35,720 nucleotides of DNA from an uncultured Clostridia bacterium (GTDB lineage: Bacteria; Bacillota; Clostridia; Christensenellales; Borkfalkiaceae). Position 1 is the stretch's first letter. Each line of letters begins with the position of its first letter. The notes beneath the pieces were generated by a model. The model saw only the letters and a list, made by a program, of their open reading frames with translations. It was not told the origin of the DNA and searched no databases. Location: assembly GCA_944367045.1 (NCBI GenBank), contig CALVWI010000017.1:1-35720 (forward strand). The letters are read 5' to 3'. Below are positions 15,380 through 22,683 of this stretch, one piece after another. A program made the translations under genes and the position numbers.

Positions 15380-15391
15380 CAGGAGAAACTT

Positions 15392-15931
15392 ATGAAAAAC
15401 ATCGTCATCGTCAATTCCACCTTTCGAAAGGGCGGCAACTCGGAGGCGCTCGCTTCTCAATTCGAAAAGGGCGCTTTGGAAGCGGGGAACGCCGTAACAA
15501 AAGTCAACCTTCGCGATCTCGGCCTCAAATTCTGCATCGGGTGCCTTTCGTGTCTCAAGACGGGCAAGTGCGTGCAGCAGGACGGCGTCAACGACCTGCT
15601 CCCCGTCATCAAGAAGGCGGATATTCTCGTGCTTGCGAGCCCCGTCTACTACTACTGCGTGAGCGGGCAGCTCAAGACCTTCCTCGACCGCCTCAACCCG
15701 CTCTTCGGGCAGGAGCTCGCTTTAAAGGACGTCTATCTCCTTCTCACCTCGGCGGAAGAGGAGAAGAGCGCAATGGACGGGGCCATCAAGGCCGTCGAAG
15801 GCTGGGTCGAGTGCTTCGAGGGCGTGCGCCTCGCGGGCATCGTCTACGGCACGGGCGCGGACGGCAAGGGCACCGTGCAGGCGACGAAGGCCTACTCCGA
15901 GGCGTATGAGCTCGGAAAGTCGCTCTCGTGA
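15392..15931 (+). CDS. Flavodoxin-fold NAD(P)H-dependent FMN reductase
   Basis: A 179-residue protein with the flavodoxin-like fold of the NADPH-dependent FMN reductase family. The phosphate-binding start is IVNSTFRKGGNSE (about 5-17). The C-x2-C-x4-6-C stretch (CIGCLSCLKTGKC, about 48-60) is common in iron-sulfur-flavoprotein relatives, followed by PVYYYCVSGQLKTFLDR, the FMN/dimer region. Whether the cysteines bind iron-sulfur is uncertain. Third gene of the operon begun at 13873; AGGAGAA precedes the ATG. Likely a redox enzyme passing hydride to flavin or a quinone-like substrate. Confidence 0.85.
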   Translation: MKNIVIVNSTFRKGGNSEALASQFEKGALEAGNAVTKVNLRDLGLKFCIGCLSCLKTGKCVQQDGVNDLLPVIKKADILVLASPVYYYCVSGQLKTFLDRLNPLFGQELALKDVYLLLTSAEEEKSAMDGAIKAVEGWVECFEGVRLAGIVYGTGADGKGTVQATKAYSEAYELGKSLS

Positions 15932-15941
15932 ACGCTTTTAA

Positions 15942-16025
15942 GAGTGCCGCATCGAGGACGTCTCTGCCGCCGAACTCAAAGGCATTTTGGGGAGCGGAAA
16001 CGTCACCGTCACCCTCTCCCGCTAA
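15942..16025 (+). pseudogene. Short coding remnant (27 codons) without a start
   Basis: Directly after the FMN reductase, a different frame reads ECRIEDVSAAELKG and further residues to SR before TAA at 16023-16025, with an in-frame TAA at 15939-15941 just upstream. Most third positions are G or C, as in neighbouring genes, so it looks like the eroded C-terminus of a lost gene rather than random sequence. There is no start codon with a ribosome site. The parent gene is not identified. Confidence 0.4.
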
Positions 16026-16399
16026 AAGAGGTTGGGAAGGGAGACGAGATAGGTGGAGGGGAGCGTCTCGGTGAGGCGGAGCACGATCTCGAGCTTCGCC
16101 ATCGCAAGCTTGCTTTCCCCCTCGCGGAGACAGCGGATGCTCTCGGAGAGATAGTCGTCGATGCGGGAGATGTCGTTGTGGGGGATCCAGATGTGCAGCT
16201 TGTCCCGCCGTTCCTCCCACGCCGTGTAGACGGCCTCCGCGTCCGCTTCGCTCGCCGTGCCCTCCTCCGTCTTTTCAAGGAGCGCGGAGACCTCCTCGCC
16301 GAACCCTTCGAACTGCTGTTTGACGTACACCCCCTCGAACACCGCCGCGCCGAGAAGGAGAAGCCCCGCGAGCAGGATGCTTAGAAGCGACTTCACCAT
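16022..16399 (-). CDS. DUF4363 family protein
   Basis: A 125-residue protein with one N-terminal membrane segment (about 5-22) and a helical extracytoplasmic part. The stretch LHIWIPHNDISRIDDYLSES followed by AKLEIVLRLTETLP is the DUF4363 hallmark; this family is common in spore-forming Bacillota next to DUF421 proteins. Its ATG (16399) overlaps the end of the DUF421 gene by 7 bases (ATGGTGA), so the two are translationally coupled and probably form one complex. Molecular function is not established. Confidence 0.82.
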   Translation of the reverse strand: MVKSLLSILLAGLLLLGAAVFEGVYVKQQFEGFGEEVSALLEKTEEGTASEADAEAVYTAWEERRDKLHIWIPHNDISRIDDYLSESIRCLREGESKLAMAKLEIVLRLTETLPSTYLVSLPNLF

Positions 16400-17079
16400 G
16401 TCCTGCCTCCGGGGTAATTAACTTGCAGGGTGCGGTACTTTTTGCCGTTCTCCTGAAGGTACAGCTTTCCCGCGCCATCCGCGGTGAGGACGAGCACGTT
16501 CTTCTGCTTGACGCCCTCGCGGCGCAGCAGTTCCTCGAAAAACTCCTCGGAAAGGCCCGAAAACTTGAGATTTTTCCCGTCGAACTTGCCCGAAGAGATC
16601 ATGACGAGGGGAAGGGAGGTCTGCTTTTCCTCGTAGTTCTCCTTCGGGAGGGCGGAGAAGGTGCCGTTTGACTCGTAGAGGGCGTAGTCGATGCTGTCCA
16701 GCGAAAAGTACCCCGCCGAACGCAGGGACTCGATGAGGTCGCTCACGTCGAGGCGGTTGCGCTTGAGTTCATGGGCGTCGATGCCGTCCTTGTTGACGAC
16801 GACGCTCGGCTTCCCCGAGAGCAGCGCCTTGAAGGGCTTGCCCTTGAGGTCGATGAGCGTGACGATCTCATGCAAGACGAAGATGGTGACGACAGAGACG
16901 ACGCCGTAGAGAAGGGGCACGGAGGCGTCCGCCATGGGAATGCAGGCGAGCTCTGAGATGAGGAGCGTGATGACGAGCTCGAAGGGCTGCATCTCTCCTA
17001 TTTGTCGCTTGCCCATCAGCCGCATGATGACGAGCAGCACCAAAAAGACGATGGCCGTGCGTACCATGATGAGTGCCAT
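16393..17079 (-). CDS. DUF421 (YetF/YdfR-type) membrane protein
   Basis: A 228-residue protein with three N-terminal membrane segments (about 3-20, 35-52, 58-78), the signature MRLMGKRQIGEMQPFELV, and a cytoplasmic C-terminal domain (about 85-228, with KPSVVVNKDGI and ISSGKFDGKNLK) as in the YetF family of Bacillus. The ATG at 17079 matches the usual family N-terminus; a longer open frame continues into the folT riboswitch and is rejected. No clear ribosome site is visible before it. It is divergent from folT and overlaps DUF4363. Role unproven; relatives are linked to spore membranes and stress. Confidence 0.85.
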   Translation of the reverse strand: MALIMVRTAIVFLVLLVIMRLMGKRQIGEMQPFELVITLLISELACIPMADASVPLLYGVVSVVTIFVLHEIVTLIDLKGKPFKALLSGKPSVVVNKDGIDAHELKRNRLDVSDLIESLRSAGYFSLDSIDYALYESNGTFSALPKENYEEKQTSLPLVMISSGKFDGKNLKFSGLSEEFFEELLRREGVKQKNVLVLTADGAGKLYLQENGKKYRTLQVNYPGGRTW

Positions 17080-17122
17080 ACGAATAACTTCTGCAAAGGG
17101 CGCAAAAGTATGCCGAATTTGC

Positions 17123-17151
17123 TTGCCGAAAGGCTCTTTCGGTGGTATAAT
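17123..17151 (+). promoter_or_regulatory. folT promoter with an inverted repeat in its spacer
   Basis: TTGCCG (17123-17128), 17 bp, TATAAT (17146-17151) preceded by TGG, an extended -10. The perfect inverted repeat CCGAAAG-GCT-CTTTCGG (17126-17142) fills most of the spacer and could be a repressor site acting on folT and possibly on the divergent DUF421 gene. Confidence 0.75.
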
Positions 17152-17154
17152 AGA

Positions 17155-17260
17155 GGGCGAAGAGTAGCCAAGGCGCGTCAAGTGCTGCGAAACGGGACGT
17201 TGTTCGCAGACGAAAGGGAAATCCCTGCGGTGCCGCGGTGCGTCCGCTTGATCTGCGCCC
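17155..17260 (+). ncRNA. Tetrahydrofolate (THF) riboswitch
   Basis: The leader matches the THF riboswitch: AGAGTAG (17161-17167), GCGTCAAGTG (17175-17184), GGGACGTTGT (17194-17203), CGAAA (17211-17215), GCGGTG (17227-17232) and TGCGTCCGCT (17239-17248), in the known order. Pairings support it: P1 GGCG (17156-17159) with CGCC (17256-17259); stem CTGCGAA (17185-17191) with TTCGCAG (17203-17209); hairpin GGG-AAAT-CCC (17216-17225); and long-range GGACG (17195-17199) with CGTCC (17241-17245). It starts at the predicted transcription start and precedes a folate-transporter gene, the classic context. It should reduce folT expression when reduced folates are plentiful. Confidence 0.9.
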
Positions 17261-17266
17261 CAGCCT

Positions 17267-17310
17267 AAAAGGGCCGGCGCCCGTTTTGCGGACCTCCTCA
17301 AAGGGAGGTT
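17267..17310 (+). promoter_or_regulatory. Riboswitch expression platform (two hairpins, SD sequestered)
   Basis: After the aptamer come GGGC-CGGC-GCCC followed by GTTTT (17271-17287), which resembles a small terminator, and ACCTCC (17292-17297)-TCAAAG-GGAGGT (17304-17309) followed by TATTTTTT. The second stem buries the GGGAGG ribosome site of folT and could also terminate in the T-run. How ligand binding selects between folds cannot be decided by eye. Confidence 0.65.
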
Positions 17311-17317
17311 ATTTTTT

Positions 17318-18007
17318 ATGTCTGAAATCGTCAAGAGGGCAGCTTCCAACGCGCCCATCCCCGAACCAAGCCCCAAGCGCCCGTCTCTTTTGAAGCGCCT
17401 TCTCTTTTCCGATGTGCTTCTCTTTCGTTCCAATGCGCATAAGGTCGCCTACATCGGCGTGATGGCCGCGCTCTGCATCGCCGTCAACACGTTTGAGATC
17501 AAGTTTGCCGACGTGCAGTTCTCTTTCAGCCTGTTCACGGCGCTCCTTTCGGGCGTCGTCTTAGGGCCGCTCCCCGGGGCATGCGCCGTGTTCATCGGAG
17601 ATTTGTTCGGGTACCTTTTAAACAGCGCGGGAATGTACTATTACTGGTGGGTGGCGTTCTCCCTGATGCTCATGTCCGTCATCGCGGGGCTCTGTATGCG
17701 CCTTCCCATGCGTTTCAAGGGGAGCCTCTTTGTCAAGCTCGCCATCGTCTCCGCGCTCACCTTCACGCTCTGCACGGTGTTCATTAACTCCTTGGGGATG
17801 TACTACATCGGCAACACGATCTTCGTCTCGCAAAAGCTCATCGATGCCATCAACGCGCGCTTTGACGGCGTGTGGACGTTCTGGAACTACGTCTTTGTCC
17901 GCCTCTTTGTGTTGGGGCAGATCTACAACAGCATCTTAAACTATGTTCTCGCCTTCCTGGCCATTCCGCTTTTGAATGCGGTAAAGCCCTTAAAGCTCGG
18001 CCTTTGA
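17318..18007 (+). CDS. folT: Folate ECF transporter S component FolT
   Basis: A 229-residue membrane protein with a charged N-terminal tail (1-40) and about six membrane segments. The stretch KVAYIGVMAALCIAVNTFEI at about 42-61 is the S-component start with its small-residue helix 1, used to dock EcfT. The layout matches folate-family ECF S components, and the upstream THF riboswitch makes folate much more likely than another vitamin. It captures folate outside and delivers it through the EcfA1-EcfA2-EcfT engine, which is encoded 7.4 kb downstream (25424-27968). The ATG follows a sequestered GGGAGG. An 11-bp inverted repeat lies after the stop. Confidence 0.88.
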   Translation: MSEIVKRAASNAPIPEPSPKRPSLLKRLLFSDVLLFRSNAHKVAYIGVMAALCIAVNTFEIKFADVQFSFSLFTALLSGVVLGPLPGACAVFIGDLFGYLLNSAGMYYYWWVAFSLMLMSVIAGLCMRLPMRFKGSLFVKLAIVSALTFTLCTVFINSLGMYYIGNTIFVSQKLIDAINARFDGVWTFWNYVFVRLFVLGQIYNSILNYVLAFLAIPLLNAVKPLKLGL

Positions 18008-18023
18008 AGGGGGAAAATTGTGT

Positions 18024-18050
18024 GAAAGTCAACCAACGCGGTTGACTTTC
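18024..18050. terminator. 11-bp inverted repeat: folT terminator and/or lgt operator
   Basis: GAAAGTCAACC (18024-18034), loop AACGC, GGTTGACTTTC (18040-18050) is a perfect inverted repeat 17 bases after the folT stop. A weak pyrimidine tail (TCTGCT) follows, so it may end folT transcripts. Its right arm contains TTGACT, the -35 box of the lgt promoter, so it could equally be a binding site. Confidence 0.6.
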
Positions 18051-18071
18051 TCTGCTATACAATGGTATAAT
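18042..18071 (+). promoter_or_regulatory. Promoter of the lgt operon
   Basis: TTGACT (18042-18047), 18 bp, TATAAT (18066-18071) with TGG before it, an extended -10. It would drive lgt and probably the genes up to plsY, since gaps between them are short and no terminator is seen before 25300. Confidence 0.8.
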
Positions 18072-18102
18072 AGACCCGATAACACCTCAGGGAGGTGCAG
18101 TT

Positions 18103-19146
18103 TTGCACACGCTTTTACTCGCAAGCAACGGCCCGCTCTTCGGCATCAATGAGCGCGGCATCATCATATTCGGCTTTGAGGTCTACTTCTACGCCATCTG
18201 CATCGTGGCGGGCATGATCCTCGCCGCCTATCTCTCGGCGCTCCTCATGCGGCGGCGCAACATCAACAACGACCTCATCTTAACGCTCTTCATCGTCTGC
18301 ATTCCCTCGGCGCTCGTCTGCGCGCGCCTCTACTACTGCATCACGGACGGCATGCCCATTGCCCAGTGGTTCGCGTGGGAATCTATCCGCAACGGGGGAC
18401 TCAGCATCCTCGGCGGCGTGATGGGCGGCGTTTTGGCAGGGCTCATCGTCTGCCTCGTCAAGAAGATCGACTTCCTGCGCGTTGCAGACTGCGTCGTCCT
18501 CAATATCCTCGTCGCGCAGGCGATGGGGCGGTGGGGCAACTTCTTCAACAAGGAAGTGTACGGCGCGGAGGTCACCAATCCCGCCTTCCACTGGTTCCCG
18601 TTCGCGGTGCCCGTCAGTCCGAGTGGCAGCATCTTCGGCATCGGCTCCTTCTCCGACCCGAGCGCCGAGTGGCACTACGCCTTCTTCTTCTACGAGAGCT
18701 GCATCAACCTCATTGGCTGGGCGCTCCTCTTCTGGGCCGCGTGGAAGTGGGACAAAAAGCCCAACGGCCTGTTTGTATGCGCCTACTTCGTGTGGTACGG
18801 CCTCGTGCGCTCCATCATGGAGCCCCTCCGCGACAGCTCCTTCATTCTCTCGGGCGGCGGCGTGCCGTGGTCGCTCGTCACGTCCATCATCCTGATGGTC
18901 GCGGGCCTCATCGGCGCGGGCGTGCTGCTCTTTATCAACTACCGAAAGGAGGGTTCGCTCATCGGCAGCAAGAAGGGGGACCCCTGCGGCATCACCGAAT
19001 ACATCAAGGCGTATAAGGACGATGTTCCCTACTACGACAAAATAAATATGCTGGGTGCGAACTATTCGCCCGCCCCGGTCACGGAAAAGAAGAGTAAGAA
19101 AAACAAGAAAGACAGCGACGACAACGAGCCGCCCAAGGAGCAGTAA
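18103..19146 (+). CDS. lgt: Prolipoprotein diacylglyceryl transferase
   Basis: A 347-residue membrane enzyme that adds diacylglycerol from phosphatidylglycerol to the lipobox Cys of prolipoproteins, the first step of lipoprotein maturation. The Lgt signature GRWGNFFNKEVYG starts at Gly142 and includes Arg143 and Asn146; later YGLVRSIMEPLRDSSF holds the second conserved Arg/Glu region. About seven membrane segments are apparent. The start is TTG, 6 bases after GGGAGGTG; no ATG or GTG fits the N-terminus. A soluble Lys-rich tail (about 310-347, KKSKKNKKDSDDNEP) extends beyond the usual end. Its stop lies one base before pncB. The substrates certainly include the two lipoproteins at 6.1-9.3 kb. 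Confidence 0.95.
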   Translation: MHTLLLASNGPLFGINERGIIIFGFEVYFYAICIVAGMILAAYLSALLMRRRNINNDLILTLFIVCIPSALVCARLYYCITDGMPIAQWFAWESIRNGGLSILGGVMGGVLAGLIVCLVKKIDFLRVADCVVLNILVAQAMGRWGNFFNKEVYGAEVTNPAFHWFPFAVPVSPSGSIFGIGSFSDPSAEWHYAFFFYESCINLIGWALLFWAAWKWDKKPNGLFVCAYFVWYGLVRSIMEPLRDSSFILSGGGVPWSLVTSIILMVAGLIGAGVLLFINYRKEGSLIGSKKGDPCGITEYIKAYKDDVPYYDKINMLGANYSPAPVTEKKSKKNKKDSDDNEPPKEQ

Positions 19147-19147
19147 T

Positions 19148-20578
19148 ATGAGAAATTTGACGCTTTTGACCGACCTCTACCAGATCACGATGGGGCAGGG
19201 GTACTTCAACGAGGGGCGGCACGAGGAGATGGCCGCATTCGACATCTTCTTCCGCCCGAACAAGCTCATCACCTATTCGGTGGCGGCGGGCATGGAGCAG
19301 GCCGCGGATTGGCTCTTAAATCTCCGTTTCGACAACGACGACATCGAGTATCTCCGCTCCCTGCGCATCTTCTCGGAGGACTATCTGAAGTACCTCTCTG
19401 AGCTGCGCTTCACGGGCGACATGATCGCCGTCCGCGAGGGCGAGATCGTCTTCCCGTACGAGCCCATCCTCACCGTCAAGGCGCCCATGATCCAGGCACA
19501 GCTTGCCGAGACGGCGCTTTTGACCTTCGTCAACCACCAGACGCTCATTGCGAGCAAGTCCGCGAAGATCTGCGCGGCTGCGGGCGGCGGCGTGATGGAG
19601 TTCGGCCTCCGCCGTGCGCAGGGTGCGGACGCGGGCATCTACGGCGCGCGCGCTGCCATGATCGGCGGCTGCGTGGGCACTTCCAACGTCTACGCGGGCA
19701 AGCTGTTCGACGTCCCCGTCTCGGGCACGATGGCGCACAGCTGGGTGATGAACTTCCCCTCCGAGCTCGAGGCCTTCCGCGCCTATGCAAGGAGTTTCCC
19801 CACGGGGTGCCTCTTGCTCGTCGATACCTACGATACCTTAAAGAGCGGCGTTCCCAACGCCATCAAGGTATTCAAGGAGCTGAGAGCTTCGGGACACGAG
19901 CCCGTCGGCATCCGCCTCGACTCGGGCGACCTCGCTTACCTCTCCAAGGAGGCGAGAAAGATGCTCGACAAGGCTGGGTTTGAAAAGACCATCATCTGCG
20001 CCTCGGGCGATCTCGACGAGTACTCCATCCGCTCCCTCAAGGAGCAGGGCGCGCGCATCGATACGTGGGGCGTGGGCACCAAGCTCATCACCTCTGCCGA
20101 CATGCCCGCGCTCGGCGGCGTGTACAAGCTCGCGGCCGTCTTTGAAAACGGCGAGGAGATCCCCAAGATCAAGCTCTCGGATACGTCCGAGAAGGTCACC
20201 AACCCCGGTATGAAGGACGTCTTCCGCCTCTACGACAACGCTTCGGGCAAGGCCATCGCCGACTACATCGTCCGTGCGGGAGAGGAAGTGGACGCCACGA
20301 AGCCTCTCGAACTCTTCCACCCCGTCGAGACGTGGAAGCGCATGACCGTCGAGAACTTCTCCGTCCGCAACATTCGCACGACGTGGGTGAAGGACGGCAA
20401 GCGCGTGGAGAGCCCGAAGCACGTCAAGGAGATCAACGCCTATTTCAAACAGGAATATGCGCGGTTCTGGGAGGAATACACCCGTCTCGATATGCCGCAC
20501 ATCTATAAAGTCGATCTTTCGCCCGCGCTGCACGGCCTCAAGACGGACATGATGCACCGCTACGGCAAGGGAGTCTAA
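19148..20578 (+). CDS. pncB: Nicotinate phosphoribosyltransferase
   Basis: A 476-residue enzyme making nicotinate mononucleotide from nicotinate and PRPP in NAD salvage. Family marks are LLTDLYQITMGQGYF at the N-terminus, EFGLRRAQGADAGIYGARAA, the GTMAHSW segment with the His that is phosphorylated in the ATP-coupled mechanism, and GIRLDSGDLAYLS for phosphate binding. The ATG at 19148 fits the family start and uses AAGGAG inside the end of lgt; a longer frame overlapping lgt is not supported. Length is normal. Confidence 0.95.
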   Translation: MRNLTLLTDLYQITMGQGYFNEGRHEEMAAFDIFFRPNKLITYSVAAGMEQAADWLLNLRFDNDDIEYLRSLRIFSEDYLKYLSELRFTGDMIAVREGEIVFPYEPILTVKAPMIQAQLAETALLTFVNHQTLIASKSAKICAAAGGGVMEFGLRRAQGADAGIYGARAAMIGGCVGTSNVYAGKLFDVPVSGTMAHSWVMNFPSELEAFRAYARSFPTGCLLLVDTYDTLKSGVPNAIKVFKELRASGHEPVGIRLDSGDLAYLSKEARKMLDKAGFEKTIICASGDLDEYSIRSLKEQGARIDTWGVGTKLITSADMPALGGVYKLAAVFENGEEIPKIKLSDTSEKVTNPGMKDVFRLYDNASGKAIADYIVRAGEEVDATKPLELFHPVETWKRMTVENFSVRNIRTTWVKDGKRVESPKHVKEINAYFKQEYARFWEEYTRLDMPHIYKVDLSPALHGLKTDMMHRYGKGV

Positions 20579-20583
20579 AAAAT

Positions 20584-21069
20584 ATGCTCAGACGTTATTC
20601 CGCAAAGGAAGTGCGCGCGCTCGTTGCACGCCTCAAGGAGGAGTACGACGCCGTCTTAAAGCGCCAGCGCGACATTACCGAAGAGATCCGTCAGGATAAC
20701 AGAAGGCTGCGTGCCCGCCTTTCCGTGCTCGAAGGGCAGAAAGGGGAGGTCTCGGAGGCACTCATGCGCGCCGTTGCGGAAGGGGAACGCATCAAGAAGG
20801 AGGGGAGCGATCAGGCAGAGAGCGACAGAAGGGAACTGAGACTCCTTGCCGACAAGTGCCGCCTTCTTTTGGACCGTCTCTCCCAGAAGTACCCCGACGA
20901 GCAGGACGTCAAGGACTTCGAGGCCTTCACGCACACGCTCCTCGTCTATTTGGGGGAGGAGGAAGAGGAGGAACCCGCCTTCGATATGGACGAAGTCTTA
21001 AATCCCAAGTACCCCCTCGACCTTGAGAAACTCTGTCAGGAGCTCGGGCTCATGGACGAAGGGACTTGA
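20584..21069 (+). CDS. Coiled-coil protein, DivIVA-like, function unknown
   Basis: A 161-residue soluble protein, almost wholly helical and charged. Residues 5-60 (YSAKEVRALVARLKEEYDAV, then RDITEEIRQDNRRLRARLS) and 60-108 look like coiled coil with heptad Leu spacing, followed by an acidic stretch EEEEEEP (about 121-127) and a short C-terminal segment with DLEKLCQELGL. The pattern of a short N-terminal motif, coiled coil and A-L-x2-A-V-A-E-G-E-R-I is reminiscent of DivIVA/GpsB-type scaffold proteins, but I cannot assign it. It sits between pncB and lspA in the operon; the ribosome site AAGGGAG lies 10 bases before the ATG. Confidence 0.75.
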   Translation: MLRRYSAKEVRALVARLKEEYDAVLKRQRDITEEIRQDNRRLRARLSVLEGQKGEVSEALMRAVAEGERIKKEGSDQAESDRRELRLLADKCRLLLDRLSQKYPDEQDVKDFEAFTHTLLVYLGEEEEEEPAFDMDEVLNPKYPLDLEKLCQELGLMDEGT

Positions 21070-21095
21070 CCCCCCGATCTTCCCACAACTTTTTC

Positions 21096-21782
21096 ATGAA
21101 GCAAAAACTCATCGCATTTTTTAAAAACAAGCAGAATATCGTCATTCTCGTCTCGCTCGTCGTGTTCGCGGCGCTGCTTGCAGTCGACCTTGCGACCAAG
21201 GCGTGGGCGGCGAATACCGATATCCATCAGAGCGAATATTTCCTCGGCATCGTGCGCTTCAACTTCACCAAGAACTACGGCATGGCGTGGAGCATGTTCG
21301 ACGACAACGAGACGGCGATGAACATCGTCACCGCCTTTACGGTATTGCTCATCATCGGGCTCGGGGTGCTGTATTTCACCGTCTTTAAGAAGAACACGCC
21401 CGCGCGCATCGTGCTCGCCGTCATCGAGGCGGGGGCTATCGGCAATCTCATCGACCGCCTCGCGCTGGGGTACGTCCGCGACATGGTGGACGTCTCTCCG
21501 CTCGGTTTCGGCGTGTGCAACTTCGCCGACTTCTTCATCACCTTCGGCGGCGTCATCTTCCTCTTCATCATCGTCTTTATCGGAAAGGACGCGCTCTTCC
21601 CCCTGAAGAAGGAGTGGCGCGAACAGGCAAAGAAGGAAGAGGCGGCTAAGAGAGCCGTGAAAGATGCCGAGGCGGCTGCAAGTTCGGGCGAGATCGTATC
21701 GCAGCCCGAGGAACCGCCTGCCGAGCATGACGACGAGCCGCCCGCAGAGAACGGCGGAGATGGCTCCGAGCAAGATGAATAG
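21096..21782 (+). CDS. lspA: Lipoprotein signal peptidase (signal peptidase II)
   Basis: A 228-residue membrane aspartyl protease that cleaves the signal peptide before the lipidated Cys. The catalytic pair is Asp120 in GNLIDR and Asp145 in CNFADFF; FNFTKNYGMAWSMF is the conserved NxG region. Four membrane segments lie between about 16 and 165. An unusual acidic tail of about 55 residues (172-228, rich in Glu, Pro, Asp) follows; most LspA proteins lack it. No ribosome site precedes the ATG at 21096; a TTG at 21066 overlapping the upstream stop is the alternative, so translation is probably coupled to the coiled-coil gene. Shares the operon with lgt. Confidence 0.92.
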   Translation: MKQKLIAFFKNKQNIVILVSLVVFAALLAVDLATKAWAANTDIHQSEYFLGIVRFNFTKNYGMAWSMFDDNETAMNIVTAFTVLLIIGLGVLYFTVFKKNTPARIVLAVIEAGAIGNLIDRLALGYVRDMVDVSPLGFGVCNFADFFITFGGVIFLFIIVFIGKDALFPLKKEWREQAKKEEAAKRAVKDAEAAASSGEIVSQPEEPPAEHDDEPPAENGGDGSEQDE

Positions 21783-22683
21783 GGAGCAGTTTGCCGCGGA
21801 GGAAGCCCTCCGCGTCGACGTGTTTTTGAGCGAAAAGACTTCGCTCACCCGAAGCGCCGTCAAGAAACTCACCGAAGAGGGGCATGTCCTCGTTTCGGGC
21901 AAGCCCGTCAAGGCGGGGTATGTTTTAAAGGCGGGGGAGGAGGTCACCATCGAGATCCCCGATCCCAAGCCCATCGCGGCGAAACCCGAGGACATTCCCT
22001 TGGACATCGTCTACGAGGACGAGGACATCGCCGTCGTCAACAAGCCGCAGGGCATGACGGTGCACGCGGGCAGCGGCAACTACGAGGGCACGCTCGTCAA
22101 CGCGCTCTTATTCCGCCTCGATCACCTGAGCGGCATCAACGGGGAACTTCGGCCGGGCATTGTTCACCGCATCGATAAGGACACCTCGGGCCTTCTCGTC
22201 GTCGCCAAGAACGACATGGCGCACCTTTCGCTGAGTGCGCAAATTCAGGACAAGACCTGCCACAGAGAGTACCTCGCCCTCCTCGAAGGCGTCCTTAAAG
22301 AGGACAGCGGCAAAGTGGTGACGCAGATCGGCCGAGACCCCAATGACCGCCTCAAGATGGCCGTGCTCCCCGCAGGGAAGGGGAGGCGTGCGGAGACGGA
22401 CTGGGAAGTTGTAGAACGCTTTGCCCACAATACGCTTGCGAAATTCACGCTGCACACGGGGAGGACGCACCAGATCCGCGTGCACGCCAAATATTTGGGG
22501 CACCCCGTCGTGGGGGATCCCGTCTACGGCTACAAGAAGCAGCGGTTTGAGCTAAACGGCCAGCTGCTGCACGCCTTCCGCCTGACGCTCACTCACCCGA
22601 GAAGCGGCGAGCGCATGACCTTCACGGCGCCCCTTCCCGACTACTTTGAACGCATTCTGACCATCGTGAGAGGTGACAAATGA
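21775..22683 (+). CDS. rluD: RluA-family 23S rRNA pseudouridine synthase (RluD-like)
   Basis: About 302 residues. The N-terminal S4 RNA-binding domain (about 10-70, LRVDVFLSE to GEEVTIEIP) is followed by the pseudouridine synthase domain, with the catalytic HRIDKDTSGLLVVAK motif (Asp of RIDKDTSG) and the late motif GRTHQIRVHAKYLGHPVVGDPVYG. It isomerises uridines in 23S rRNA; the exact site is assumed by similarity. The start may be ATG 21775, which overlaps the end of lspA, or ATG 21760; the first is nearer the conserved N-terminus. The stop overlaps the pyrR start (ATGA). The order lspA-rluD-pyrR is common in Bacillota. Confidence 0.93.
   Translation: MNREQFAAEEALRVDVFLSEKTSLTRSAVKKLTEEGHVLVSGKPVKAGYVLKAGEEVTIEIPDPKPIAAKPEDIPLDIVYEDEDIAVVNKPQGMTVHAGSGNYEGTLVNALLFRLDHLSGINGELRPGIVHRIDKDTSGLLVVAKNDMAHLSLSAQIQDKTCHREYLALLEGVLKEDSGKVVTQIGRDPNDRLKMAVLPAGKGRRAETDWEVVERFAHNTLAKFTLHTGRTHQIRVHAKYLGHPVVGDPVYGYKKQRFELNGQLLHAFRLTLTHPRSGERMTFTAPLPDYFERILTIVRGDK

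Noticed and set aside
17080-17433. N-terminal extension of the DUF421 protein through the folT leader
   Set aside because: The extension has no family-like sequence and would overlap the riboswitch and the start of folT; family members begin at about the ATG at 17079.
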